Shown here in pieces: positions 1-10,332 of a stretch of 64,000 nt of DNA. The first letter of the stretch is position 1. Each line of letters opens with the position of its first letter. Origin of the DNA: Dactylis glomerata (Eukaryota > Streptophyta > Magnoliopsida > Poales > Poaceae); contig QXEO01000411.1 in NCBI GenBank assembly GCA_007115705.1, positions 3,885,918 through 3,949,917 of the forward strand. The letters are read 5' to 3'. The translations under genes and the position numbers were made by a program. Below the pieces are notes generated by a model that was not told where the DNA came from, searched no databases, and saw only the letters and a list, made by a program, of their open reading frames with translations.

Positions 1-356
1 ATTTTGCAGCGTCAAAATCTACCACACGAACCCCAAAATCTTGCAACAATGAACCAAAACTGTACTGCAAACAAACAGTTAAATCGAGAATAATTCTATG
101 TTACGATCCCGGCCAAAATTCTCCAAAGAAGCAGTTGAACCGGGAATGATTGCACAGCTCCGCACCAATTGGTGCCTACGGAGACCCCCAATCTTGAATC
201 AGACACCTCACGGAAGCAAAATTAAGCCTTCCGACACGAAGAACGCTCGAGCACAGCTCTCCTCGTCTCAAACCCCGCACTTGCAGACCGCCCCCACACA
301 AGTTCAACACAAAAGAGTAGCAAACAGATTGGGATCGAAGGCGGAGATGCTGGTAC
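1..356 (-). other. Partial intron 1 of the MFP-like gene
   Basis: On the minus strand this follows a GT donor at 356-355, directly after the first coding exon. No second exon similar to the family (the next block should start with a Val-Leu-rich segment) is visible before the window edge, so intron 1 is longer than 356 nt here. A plus-strand frame of 163 codons (98-589) crosses the exon and looks fortuitous. Confidence 0.6.
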
Positions 357-453
357 CATCGATAGAGAGTGAGTTCACGGGCGGGTTGCAGATGGTGATG
401 ACGGCGACGCCGTCGGCACCCACCTCCATCTCAGTTCTCCCCTTCTCCGGCAT
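357..453 (-). CDS. Peroxisomal multifunctional protein (MFP/AIM1-like), first coding exon, partial gene
   Basis: Read on the minus strand, an ATG at 453-451 opens 32 codons plus one nucleotide. The translation contains GADGVAVITI then NPPVNSLSID, the N-terminal beta-strand block of the enoyl-CoA hydratase (crotonase) domain in plant MFPs. These are peroxisomal enzymes that hydrate 2-trans-enoyl-CoA and oxidise 3-hydroxyacyl-CoA in beta-oxidation. The exon ends in GATG followed by GTACC, a phase-1 donor. The family continues with Val after SID, which a G|TN split codon would give. A second in-frame Met lies eight codons downstream. The rest of the gene lies left of the window. It could also be an isolated fragment, since only one exon is seen. 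The family assignment rests on recognition of a short segment. Confidence 0.72.
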
Positions 454-634
454 CGCTACCTACGCTATTTCCCGAGATCTCGCCCGCCTGCCTGATCGAT
501 ATTGCTTATTTGCAGGTCTCTCTCAGGTTTGCTTGGAGTTGGGAGCTTGCAAGATTTCTTTTCTATCTACTACCTTCCGAAATTTATAGCGACTACTGTT
601 GAGGTTGTTGTGCTGACGCCATAAAAATGACGGG
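454..634 (-). promoter_or_regulatory. Promoter and 5' UTR of the MFP-like gene
   Basis: The complement of 580-589 reads CTATAAATTT, a TATA box about 130 bp upstream of the ATG. This would place transcription start near 550-560 and give a leader of roughly 100 nt. A PIF/Harbinger-like element begins at 635, about 45 bp upstream of the TATA box, so the distal promoter is transposon sequence. Confidence 0.5.
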
Positions 635-662
635 TAAGAGCATGACTACCAGAGCCCCGACT

Positions 663-702
663 TGTATATCGCGAGTACAGGCTTGTGTACTCGTGATATA
701 CA
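663..702. repeat. Near-perfect hairpin inside the Harbinger-like element
   Basis: Two 17-nt arms (663-679 and 686-702) are reverse complements with one mismatch, separated by 6 nt. It lies just inside the left terminus. Confidence 0.6.
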
Positions 703-927
703 GTTTTTTCGACAGCAGCGGTGATCAGTACTTGCAAACGTAATCTGTAAAAATAAAAATTTCGAAAAATCCCTGGAAATTTGTTCGCGCGAGATTTTCA
801 ACGACGGATTGTAGTTCATATTAGGTTCTTTTACAGCAAAATTACAGCTAAAAAAAGAAAAATAGTAGTGGCGAGCTCGCCCGAGGATGCCACGTCCAAA
901 ATAGTAGTCGTCGCCGTCGACGAGGAT

Positions 928-1496
928 CTAGTCGGAGTGGATGACGATCACGTCAGCCTCCGCGTTGCCCTCGCCGGTGGCCGCCTCGTCGTCTCCTTCC
1001 GCCCAGGTGACCGTCTCTAGCTCCTCCTGCTTCTTGAAGAGCTTGACCGCGGCGACGGCAGCGGCGGTCTCCTCCTTCTTCCGCCGCTTCTTAGCCGCAG
1101 TCGTCGCCGCGGACTCCGCTAAGGCCGCAGCGAGCTGGGCCTCCTCCTCCTGGTCGCCGCGGCGCCGGCCGATGATAGGCTGGGACGAGGAGGCCGAGGA
1201 AGAGGCCTCCCCGACGTCCCATGTCGCCGGTGGAGGAGGGAGGCGGAGCACCGGCTCGCGAGCTTGCGCCGGTGCTGTGCGCGCGCCGACGGCGTAGGGG
1301 GCGAGCGACGGTGGGGGGGGGTCCTCCCGCAGTTGGTCCACCGCCTGCTCGCCCGCTTCTTGGCCGCGACGGAGCGGATGCGGCGCCGCTCCTCCTCGTC
1401 GCTGCCGCCGGGTACTCGCCGGCCACCCCCTCCTCCTTCTCCTCCCCCACCAGCCCGGCCGCCGCCGAGGCCCGAGGCACCGCTCCTGTACGCCAT
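928..1496 (-). pseudogene. GC-rich, low-complexity hypothetical reading frame
   Basis: On the minus strand one frame starts at ATG 1496 (Gly-rich, then EEERRR and AAKKRAS). A second frame continues to a stop at 928 with an Ala/Lys/Glu-rich tail (AAKKRRKKEE, later an acidic stretch ending HSD). They overlap at a long C run (about 1311-1320), so one indel there would join them. I recognise no domain. Composition is extreme and all six frames are open here, so coding status is doubtful. It could be a captured gene fragment or a remnant ORF of the transposon. Confidence 0.25.
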
Positions 1497-1777
1497 CGAT
1501 TGCTCGCCGTAGGTGCGCTAATTACTCGCCGGAGCTGCTCTAAGTATCACGGCGGTGGCGGCTAGGGTTCGCGGCGGAGGGAGTACGGGTTCGACCCGTC
1601 TCCGCCACTCGAGACGATACTTGTATCGTTCAGAACGGGCCGAGTACGGGAGCCCGCGAAAAAAAATTACGGGTCAGGCCTTTCATGGGTTCCGCTAGTT
1701 CTGCGGCCCATAATTCGTGAAATGACCGAGATTTTACGGGTGCCGAAGCTTTAAAAGCTCTATTAGACATGCTCTAA

Positions 1778-1942
1778 GAGCAACTCTAATAAACTGCAAA
1801 CCGTAAAATCGAGAGCACAGGCCACATAAAAACGAGTTACAAGCTTTAAATTAAACTCGCGTAGATTAAAAATATCATTCCCATGAGAATTAAGTAGTGG
1901 ATGACGCACGTATTCATACATTAAGTTCATCGATTCGTCACA
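1778..1942. other. AT-rich spacer with an unpaired TIR-like end
   Basis: It begins GAGCAACTCTAATA directly after the TAA that closes the Harbinger-like element, resembling the start of another such element. I found no matching right end. Confidence 0.25.
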
Positions 1943-2161
1943 TACTCCCTCCATTCTAGTTTGAAGGACCTACGCGTACTTCTAAGTTGTCAATTTAAAT
2001 AACGTAATATAAGATATATATTATAAAAATTATATTATTAGAAACTTTGGATCTTCTAGTTTCTATTGGTATAATTTTTGTATTATAAAATTTATTATTT
2101 ATTAGTTAATTTGACAACCTAGGGATGCACGTAGGTCCTTTAAACCGGAATGGAGGTAGTA
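1943..2161. mobile_element. Stowaway-type (Tc1/mariner) MITE, TSD TA
   Basis: The left end starts CTCCCTCC at 1945. The right end is its reverse complement with a few mismatches, ending at 2159. Homology between ends extends over about 30 bp, through AAGGACCTACG. TA dinucleotides at 1943-1944 and 2160-2161 form the target duplication. The interior is AT-rich and largely palindromic. There is no coding capacity. Size (215 bp), ends and TSD match grass Stowaway MITEs. Confidence 0.88.
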
Positions 2162-2305
2162 CGCAAAATGAAACACCACATAATAACCCTAATCGGATCG
2201 GCAACGCAAAATTTACCAAAAATTCGGCCTCGGGACAGCTCACCGGGGCCGGTGAACGCGGCAGACAGCGATGGCGGTTCACTCGTAGTCGAGGTCGACG
2301 ATCTC

Positions 2306-2895
2306 CTATTTCACGCTGCGAGTGGCACTCTCCATGAGCCACACCTTGTACTCGTGCATGACCATTACGGCGGCGCTAGCCTCCTTCTCCTCGCGCTCCT
2401 GCTCTGCCTCAGCCGCCTCCTCCGGGAAACGACTCCGCAACACGAGCGTGCGGCGCTCGGCGTCATCATCCGCAACAAAATCCTCCTGGCCGACGACCCT
2501 CTGCTCCTCCTTCTCCTCCTCGGAGACCCACTCTTCGTTGGACGAGGGGGAGCGAGGTCGCCAATGAGCGGAGGAACCCACTTCCCAGTCATTGGTGTAC
2601 GTGCAAAGGGACACGGCGGGGCGAGGTCTCAGTTCATCCACTTACAGGCGACGCGCTTCTTCGCGCCCCCCGAGTGCACGAGGCGCTTCCGCTCCACGTC
2701 GGACGGGGTCCTCCCGCAGCAGGAGGATTCGTCGCTCTGACCACCACCCACACCGTCATAGCCTCGCGCACATTCTCGCATCGCATGGATTTGTAGAAAT
2801 TGCTCGCTGGATCTCACTAGATGCGCGACAGATCGGTAAAGGAGGAGTGTGTGCGGCACGGTGCGGGAAATAGGGTTCCGGTGGGGGACCCGCAA
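2306..2895 (-). pseudogene. GC-rich broken reading frame, unknown
   Basis: On the minus strand a frame from 2895 to 2629 (DESSCCGRTPSDVERKR, then a Lys/Arg patch) overlaps the start of another from 2641 to 2306 (acidic, EEEKEEQRVV and EEAAEAEQEREEKEA, with a hydrophilic end). A single frameshift near 2630-2640 would fuse them. The style resembles the 928-1496 block, including a shared CGRTP-like stretch before the shift. No domain is recognised. It may be a decayed low-copy gene or a second transposon-borne frame. Confidence 0.22.
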
Positions 2896-3150
2896 CCGTG
2901 TTGGAAATATTCCCTAGGGTTGCGGTGGGGGTTCCGGTGCGTCAAAAAAAAAACACGGTGGGGGACTACTCTGGTCTTGCATCTCGGCCTGCAATCAGGA
3001 GCGGGACTTTCGTGTCACCGTTTTGCCAGGCCCGTTATTTTTATACGCGGTGGTTCACGATTTTTTTTTTTGAAATAACGGTGGTTCACGATTTAGATAA
3101 ACATTAAATTAAATATACGGTTTAGTCCACGGTTGCCGTATCTGACTCGC
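2896..3150. other. Intergenic sequence with homopolymer runs
   Basis: Contains A and T runs (2946-2955, 3061-3071) and a repeated GGTGGTTCACGAT segment at about 3048 and 3081. No gene is recognised. Confidence 0.3.
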
Positions 3151-3850
3151 AAGTCCTAACCCTCCCTACCCTCCCCCCTCCGCTCCGTCCCCTCGGCCTT
3201 GTCCCGCTCAGATGTCACCGCTCGCCCGCTTCAGGGCTCCTCCTCCGGCCTCCGCCGTTCGGCTGCTCTCCGCCAAGCCCCAACCCACCATAGTAGGTCG
3301 AGGCCAGCCTGCCGTTCGGCTGCTTTCTTCCCTCGATCCAGGCTGCCTCCCCGCCATCCCAATCATGGAGTCTTCTTGCCGGTTGCATCTAGCTCCTCTC
3401 TCTGCCATGGCCGCCGCTGCTCCTTCAGCTCCGGAAAGATCCTCTAGCATATCCATCCCCTCCCCCCACCTCTGCCTCTGTTCTCGATAGCAAGAACAAC
3501 TGCAAGCTCCTCCACGATGTCGTGGGGAGTGTGGCGGACGGTGTGCGCGGCCAGGACGATGTTAATGGCGGCAATCCACAGGCATGGACAGCGGCGCCGA
3601 TCCACAGATGGGCGTGGACGGCGGCAACGGGAGGCGACAAGAGTGCAAGAAACTAGTGGCGGCGGCACGGAATCGGCGCCAGAAGATTAACATCAGCTCC
3701 ATCGTGCCCAACAACACTAAGGTAATCTTGCAGGCTATTTTTCTCTATGATGAAGCAACCGAGCAAGCATATTGCTGCAGAGCATGTAGTTCATGTCTTG
3801 CATATCTCTGTCTGCAAGCTGATAAAAGGGTTTGTTCTCAACCATGATTA
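3151..3850 (+). other. Possible degraded or non-canonical gene, 5' part
   Basis: CT-rich leader-like sequence (about 3155-3205) precedes an ATG at 3212 and a 92-codon frame ending at 3490. In another frame coding-like sequence continues (about 3486-3600, including NNCKLLHDVVGSVADGV). A third frame from 3584 runs to a stop at 3845-3847 and crosses an AAG/GTAATC donor-like site near 3720. No single intron explains all frames and I recognise no family. It could be a pseudogene, a lncRNA or GC-rich chance frames. Confidence 0.25.
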
Positions 3851-4928
3851 GACCTTTGCCAATGATGATCTGAGGGTACAGACAACAGTATATGTAAGTT
3901 GCTGACTTTAGAAATGCTCAGGCACCCCTGTTACTAACAACAATATACCATGTTTTTATTTCTTAGTAAATATAGCCGAGCCAAATGCAACATATTACAG
4001 TGGTGAAGCTGCAATTTGATGGCGGGAAAAGTGAACATTTGGCATGAGCTATAGTCCATTTAAATAAGATAGTAAAACTAAAAGCTTGAAAAATGCTAAT
4101 TAAGCTTGGTTTTGCAACAAACCATTTAGAATGCATATGCACACAGTGGTACTGTATTTGATGTTGCAAATTAACAGCAGGTGATCCTCTCTTGGTTGAG
4201 ATCGACTACCATTAGCTCAAAATGCATGCGCACTGAACTGATGCATATATGTGTAACAAGTAACAATTCATCAGTTCTGGACTACTCGAGTGCATCCTAA
4301 CATCCACTTGCACGAAGACCACACACACAACACTACTTGCTGCTGCTAGGAATTTGAACTTAAAGCTCCAGAACTTGAGAGGCACTTCAAGAAAAGACTC
4401 ATCATGTATTAGAGAGCCACATTCCATCTTGGACTTGCACTTGAAACTTCTATATTTCACAATGTTATGTTTTTCTTTCATGCCTGTGACAATTGCAAAC
4501 ATGGTAATATACCTAGAAGTAGTAATTTTTCTAAAAGTTTTTGCTTCGATCTGTTCTTTGTGGAGGCTCCACTGGTATTTTTACATGCCTAGTCAGACAT
4601 GCCAAGCTTCATGTAAACATCCTTCTTATTCGGCTACCATGCCTGGTCAGACATGTTTGTGACTTGCTAGCTTTCTTTGGTGTCACCCTTCTCCCCGTCT
4701 GTTGCAAAAATTACATCTGCTATTGTGATGTTGAAGATTATCTTACTTTCCTCCTTTTGGTTCCTTTGGATGGAAGCTGACTGTTTGATGTTATTTTTAA
4801 TAAAATAATAGTGCTAAAATATTAATATTTGTATTGTAATGAATTATAGTAGCTAACTGTTTTTACATTTAAGCTAGCTAACTAAGAGTGAGCTAAACAG
4901 AGCTTTCTAAAAAAAACTAAGCTAAACA
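3851..4928. other. AT-rich non-coding sequence, nothing recognised
   Basis: No convincing exon, repeat terminus or RNA gene. It contains two partial copies of a GCCT(A/G)GTCAGACATG motif (about 4586-4600 and 4640-4655). The stretch ends abruptly at the truncated X LTR. Confidence 0.3.
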
Positions 4929-7900
4929 TTTCATAAAAACTATGTTCATCAGTCTTCGCGGGTTGTTAGAACTTTGCATAGTTCCTTTCCACGCGGCGTT
5001 CGCAATTCCTTTCCCGGAATAAGGAGTAACATGTCACAATTCTATACACTCTGCAGAGGTGCGCTAATTTGCCCACAAATGTCCTTGGCCCTATTGCCAA
5101 TATCATACTTCCTATGGTATGAGGCCAGTAACCAAGTATAGCCGAATCATGCCGAGCACAACCTAATTCCGTAATCCACCCATCACAACTAATCCGAACC
5201 TCAGTCTGAATCAATTACCCTCTCCGCTAGAAGACATTAATCATTACTCTGTAGAACAGAGCAGGGACATTTACCACGGGCTCCCACCCATTGATCTTCC
5301 CCAAAAGGAATCTCAATTCGGCTATGCCTCCGAGGATATATGAAACTCGGAAGTAACTTCTGACTCGCTTGTCCCATACCAAGTTCTGTGGTCAGCGCGA
5401 TTTACGATGCTTTGGAATGACTGATAATAGTTGTTATTAAATCCTAGATATTCCTAATATAATGGAACCTCTACCGTACGACATTCCGTTTGTACATCTT
5501 ATCCGTGGTGACAACATCCACCAATTCTTTTGGAAGAAATGTTTTGATGCAATTGGTATGAAATACTACGCAATTGGGTACTTTTGAAAACAATCAATAG
5601 ATATGAGCAAGAGTGAACTTGCCTGACAACTGCAAGATAATGCAGTTCAAAAGTTTTACTTGACCCTGGATCTCGGGTTCTAAAGAATGACCATTGTCCG
5701 AATAAAGACAATGTTTTAAAAAACCAAATGGTTTGAAAAGATTACTTGCAAACTAGTTTCGATAAACCCTTCTCGTATTTTTGAGTGATTTGTTATTTGA
5801 GTTTCTTGTTAACCATATGAATTTTCCTTCAAAACTTCATATGAATTTCACTTTAGAATATTCATATATTTGAAGAATTATTTCATTGTTCACAAGGGAT
5901 ATACTGCTTCGCTATAGAAAGATCCATTGAACTGAAGCACATCGTTTATCGAACAACCGGATAAGCTATGAGCAACCGAAAGGATCGCGGATAGCCAGAA
6001 CTCTATGAAAAATCTTTCTATACCGCAAAGACGGATATATTACAAACTCAGAAGAAGTTCCAAGATATTCTTCTTAAATGTATTTATATACTATTTTGAA
6101 TATTTTCATACTCAAAATGGTATTCTTTAATTCAAAATAATAATCCCCAAAAATTTGGAAAGTATTACTTTTTGGTTTTTGTTTTGTTTTGGTACTTTAT
6201 TAATATCCAACTCATTTAGCAAAGACATAATTGAAATTTTGTATTTTAAAACTTCATAAAAGTGATATAACAATATTCAAAACTTTTCTTGAAGTTTAGA
6301 AGTATTTGGATAAATATTGGAATAAGTATTTAAATTATTCATCTTATTTATCAACAAAACAATGGTTATAAATTTTTCTTTCTAAAACTTTCATTCAATG
6401 ACATATTTGAGTTATTCATAAGTTTAGCTTTCCAAAAAGGTATTTTTCATCATTTTTGGACTCCTAAATAAAAAGTAATGGCTGGTTTACAATTAAGTCC
6501 CTAGAATTAAAACAAATTATAGAAAAATCCCTAGGTGGGGCCCACTGGTCAGCCCCCTCGGTCAAACCGACTAAAATAGTTCGGTTGAACTAAACCAAAC
6601 ACACACCCCTCTCTCACCCCTCTCTCTCACGACGCCATGGCGATCGAGTCGCCGTCACCGTCGCCGTCGTGCCCTGGCCGTCTCTGACATGCTCCGGCCT
6701 CGCCGTTGCCACCAAACTGCTCCCCTCCTTCAACTTGACCTTCTCACCGAGAGAATCGTGCTGGGGTGCTCGGTTGCACTCGCACGCATCCCCTCTGACC
6801 CGCTAGGGTTAGGGTTTGGATGAACTTGTCGTCTCCGATGAACTTGGCCGTCCAGCTCGGCTAGGCTGGCTGGATTGGCCTCTCCCAAGTGACCTAGGGT
6901 CACTGGCTTGGGCTGCATCGAGGTCTTCTTCCTCGATGGCCTCGGCCATGGCTTCTGCTCCCTCTGCTTCCCCTCCAATGGAGCTCAGCTCCATAACTAG
7001 TAAGTACCTCACTCTCCTCTCTCTCTCTTGCTCCGTTACTACTCTAGCTAGTCTCTGGATTCCCCTTCATCTCCCCCAATTTGGGAATTAGAGTTATGAT
7101 GTTGAAGCTGTTCTTCAGTTCATCCATGCTTTGTAACTATTGAATGATCTATCTACTGTTAAAAAGTATAGTGGGGCTCTTAGATACCTAAGAATGCATG
7201 CTTGAGCTTGATTTGCTTACTACTCCTTTTATACTCTGAATCTTCACTGTCTCTGACAGTGTCGAGTTCAGTGATAGTTAGAGTGTTATGTGTGCTTCCT
7301 ATGCTTCCATTTCACTTAGTAATATACTTGCTTGCTACTAGTACTAGTGCTTGTTAGTTTGTTTGAACACTATGAACTCTAAATCTTTGGTTCAGTATTC
7401 TGATAGAGTTTGAGTTAGACAGTTTATTCAGAGACTTGGCTTGAGCAAGTGCTCATACACATATAGAAATACATCAATTGCAGCTCTTAGAGCTTGCAAC
7501 AATCATTGCTTCCTAATTATTAACACAAGAATTTCCTGAATCTTAGGATTCAGAGATGTATGTACATGTGTGTTTTACAGCAAGATTATGAAGCATGTGA
7601 TCACTTCTAGTGATTTACACTTCATCTTCTTCCTTGAGCTCACACGAATAATTCTAATGGCTGTGCTCCATGGCATGGTTGTGGTGTTCCTCATTTTCAT
7701 GGGGTTCACAGTGAGTTTACCAAGTGTGTGTGTATCACTTTCTTTGCCAATATTAATCCTAGTAATACAACCTTTGGAGTTTCCAAAGTGTGCTTGATGT
7801 AGATGGGCAGCACTCCTCTGCCTTGATGAAGATGATGATGAGCTTGAGCAGCACCACCTTGCTCTGGTTCAGCTTGAGTAGCACCTCCTTGCTCTGGTCC

Positions 7901-8094
7901 TTCTCCTAGCTTCTGTGTTGCAAGATGTGTTATGGGCTACTCACCAATGGTGAGCTTGCTCCTTTTCTCACTCCCAGCCTCTGGCTTGGGGAGTTTTATG
8001 AGTTTTTGCTCTTAACCTCTAGCCTCTGGCCTCAAGGTGTTATTATGAGCTGCTCTGAGAATTTTTGTGAGTGATTTTGTGTGGAGTGATGGGG

Positions 8095-8103
8095 TATTTA
8101 TAG
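8095..8103 (-). promoter_or_regulatory. Element X LTR TATA box
   Basis: The complement reads CTATAAATA in a GC-rich context on the strand from which X is transcribed. It gives a U3 of about 1.3 kb (27895-26679 plus 8170-8104). The same spacing is seen in element Y (TATA at 42279-42290), which supports the assignment. Confidence 0.6.
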
Positions 8104-8165
8104 GGCTGGGCATTCACTGTGGTATTGACACCTATTTACATGCATTTGGTGACTAAGGTGCTTGT

Positions 8166-8170
8166 GCACT
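8166..8170. repeat. Tat1 target-site duplication, left (GCACT)
   Basis: Matches 26679-26683 exactly on the other side of Tat1. Confidence 0.95.
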
Positions 8171-9080
8171 TGTCGGTGTTCTGGATACCGGGGTATCCCA
8201 GTCCACCTGCTCCTGGGCCTCCTCAACGGCCCAGCTTCAGCCTAGGGATGAAACGACGACCGAAGCTATTGGAGAAGACCCTCATGAGGATGCGCCTCAT
8301 GAGGAGAACAACGACCAAAACTGCTAAGGACCAGAAGACCTCCTCACGAGCTCCCGCTGGTGAGGGGAGGGACCACGTCCATGTCAGCTCAGCACGTTTG
8401 TGTGCAGAGCAAGAAGATAAAGGACAGAAGACCGCGTACCGCCCACGCTACCCCCGACAGGGAGGAGACCAACTTTCGCCATGCGTGCATAAAGCGGCAC
8501 AGTGGTTGTTGGCCACCCCCCTAAAAATAGCGTGGATGGTGCAGGGCGCCAGGGGAAGACGTCAGCTTCCTCCACCCACTCCGGTGGACCGGCGCCACTA
8601 CTCTATGAAGACTACGTCCACGGAAGAATAAAGTCTACAACTGTCCTCCCTCCTTGGCCGTGTGTGGCAACCCCTTCCCCAAGAAGATAAGGGGAAGGAG
8701 GACCTTGGCGCTATAAAAGGAGGGGAGGCCACCCCTTAGAGGGGATCGAATCTCCATCTTCTTCAGGCTGCTAGCTGGGCACGGAGGTTCTTCAACCTCT
8801 GGTCAGCTAGAGCTTTGTAACCAAGACCTTGTACTCCTCGCGAGGTATCGCGTCATAATACAAGAAGGCAGGAAGTAGGGGTTTTACCTCACCACGAGGA
8901 CCCTAAACCTAGGTAAAGCTCGGCGTCCCTCTCTGCAGTGTGTTGTGCGTTCGACGACTGGAGGCTTTCGTCATCGTGTTTCGTTGCGATCCAAGATCTC
9001 CCACGTTCAGCCCCCTGTGTTCAAATCTTTGGGTCCGTCGCGTGGTACCCCGTGTTCTTGCGACACGAAATCCATCGACA
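8171..9080 (+). repeat. Tat1 5' LTR (910 bp)
   Basis: Starts TGTCG and ends CATCGACA. It differs from the 3' LTR (25769-26678) at about 35 positions by eye (about 3.8%) with no length change. A TATAAAA box lies at 8712-8718, so U3 is about 0.54 kb. Confidence 0.95.
8712..8718 (+). promoter_or_regulatory. Tat1 LTR TATA box
   Basis: TATAAAA in GCGCTATAAAAGGAGGGG. It is conserved in the 3' LTR at 26310-26316. Confidence 0.75.
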
Positions 9081-9100
9081 TTTGGCGCGCCAGGTAGGGG
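9081..9100 (+). other. Tat1 primer-binding site
   Basis: Immediately downstream of the LTR: TTTGGCGCGCCAGGTAGGGG, of the type found in many grass gypsy elements. The priming tRNA is not assigned here. Confidence 0.7.
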
Positions 9101-9134
9101 GTTGTGGTGTGTTTTCTTCCAGATCTGCTTCGAC

Positions 9135-10332
9135 ATGGCCGACGCCAACGCAAGGCTCGAGTGTCTTCGCCGCCGTAACTGCTGTTTGGGGGCAAACCGA
9201 GCCCATCTTCCGTCGTCATGACGCCTCGGCCGAGGAGGAAGAGGAGGAAGATCTGGAGTCCTCCTACCTCCCGTCCGGGCGTACAGAGCCTTCGCTCTCC
9301 TTCACCGCCACCGCCACTTCTCGCGCTCGTTCTGGGAGTCAGCTATCTCCTGCGCAGGCTCTCGCCATGGCGCAGGAGCTGCTGCGCTATCAGCCCACTG
9401 ATGACGGGCGTGAGGGGTGGCGCGCTCAAATCGCCGAGCTCGTCGCCATCGCCAATGAAGACCCGGCCTAGGGAGGAGCCCAGGGCACGGGAGAACCAGA
9501 TCCGGCGGCGGGGTGCCGCGCCCCAGGCGCCGGAGATGGGAAGGCCGCCAAGGCCAAGAAGGTGGCTTCCCGCGCCGCATCTTCGCCGCGCGGGGAGCCC
9601 AGCTGCCAAATCGTCCAACGCGCTCTGGAAGACGCACGCATCTCCCTTGAGCGCCGCCGTGAAAATCATGACCGCGCCATCGACGACATCGGCGAAGCTG
9701 GCAAGAACGTCAGGACCCCCGGGGACCCTATATACAACCCCGGGTGCCTTGCTCTCACTCGCCAGCAACGCTACATGGTCTGGCCTGACAAGTTCAAGCC
9801 AGACATCGGCGCGCGTTACGACGGGACTACAAACCCTGTCGAATTCCTCCAGCTCTACGTCGTCGCCGTCCAGGCCGCGCGTGGAGATCAGCGTGCGATG
9901 GCCAATTGGTTCCCCATGGCCCTCAAAGACACTCCGCGAACGTGGCTCATGAATCTTCCTCACGAATCCGTGACCTCATGGAAGGACTTGTGCCGTCAGT
10001 TCATCGCTAACTTCATGCCCACGTACGAGCGCCCCGCCACCAAGAATGATCTTAAGGCGATGCGTCAGTACAAGGGCGAGACGCTTCGTCAATACATCCA
10101 GCGCTTCAGCCAGATGAGGAACAAGATCCCCAGGATCTCCAATGAGGAGGTTATCTCCGCGTTCTCCACGGGAGTCTCTGACATCAAGATGAGGGAGAAG
10201 TTGTCCGTGAACGATGAGCTGACTTCCGTCGTCAGGCTCTTCGAGATCGCCGACCGCTGCGCCAAGGCTGAGGAGGGGAGGCTCTTCTTGCACAACCTGC
10301 CGGAAGTGCTTCCCCCAAAGCCGAAGTCCTAG
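9135..10332 (+). pseudogene. Tat1 gag
   Basis: Gag builds the cytoplasmic virus-like particle. ATG at 9135 opens MADANARLE, but the main frame is reached only by a one-base shift near 9160. An in-frame TAG lies at 9469-9471. From 9562 the frame is open for 256 codons and holds the Retrotrans_gag-type domain: YDGTTNPVEFLQLY, ANWFPMALKDTPRTWL, FIANFMPTYERP, and LRQYIQRFSQMRN, at about residues 80-190 of that stretch. It ends at TAG 10330-10332, in a position where the frame otherwise continues into pol. It is transcribed from the Tat1 LTR. Confidence 0.85.

Larger units (their letters stand above)
635..1777. mobile_element. PIF/Harbinger-like TIR element, TSD TAA
   Basis: TAA at 635-637 and TAA at 1775-1777 flank terminal inverted repeats. 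The left end reads GAGCATGACTACCAGAGC (638-655) and the complement of the right end reads GAGCATGTCTAATAGAGC (1774-1757), 15 of 18 identical. A 3-bp TAA duplication with TIRs starting in G fits PIF/Harbinger. At about 1.14 kb with no transposase-like frame it would be non-autonomous. It holds a GC-rich block with a minus-strand reading frame (see 928-1496). The TIRs are short and imperfect, so the class is inferred. Confidence 0.55.
4929..8170 (-). repeat. Element X 3' LTR, distal part (R-U5 side), truncated
   Basis: Positions 4929-6340 match 62624-64000 in the same orientation, at roughly 93-94% by eye in the part I compared. The X LTR seen at the right edge begins at 62002, so this copy lacks its terminal 620 bp. 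The TG/CA end that should lie to the left is gone, and the break at 4928/4929 joins non-retrotransposon sequence. The LTR is interrupted at 8170 by Tat1 and resumes at 26679. Its CT-rich block with small frames at 6640-7090 is leader sequence and shows no recognisable protein. Confidence 0.8.

Noticed and set aside
98..589. 163-codon plus-strand frame
   Set aside because: It overlaps the MFP exon on the other strand and has no domain; an antisense shadow.
941..1565. Several plus-strand frames in the GC-rich block
   Set aside because: Extreme GC content leaves all frames open; no domain and no start context.
6730..7091. Overlapping small frames in the X LTR
   Set aside because: They lie in CT-rich LTR leader sequence; low complexity, no family.
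8119..8690. Frames of 60-170 codons in the Tat1 LTRs (also 25678-26288)
   Set aside because: They recur in both LTR copies as non-coding LTR sequence and cross the LTR boundary.
9343..9963. 206-codon minus-strand frame opposite Tat1 gag
   Set aside because: Mirror of the gag coding strand; no domain.
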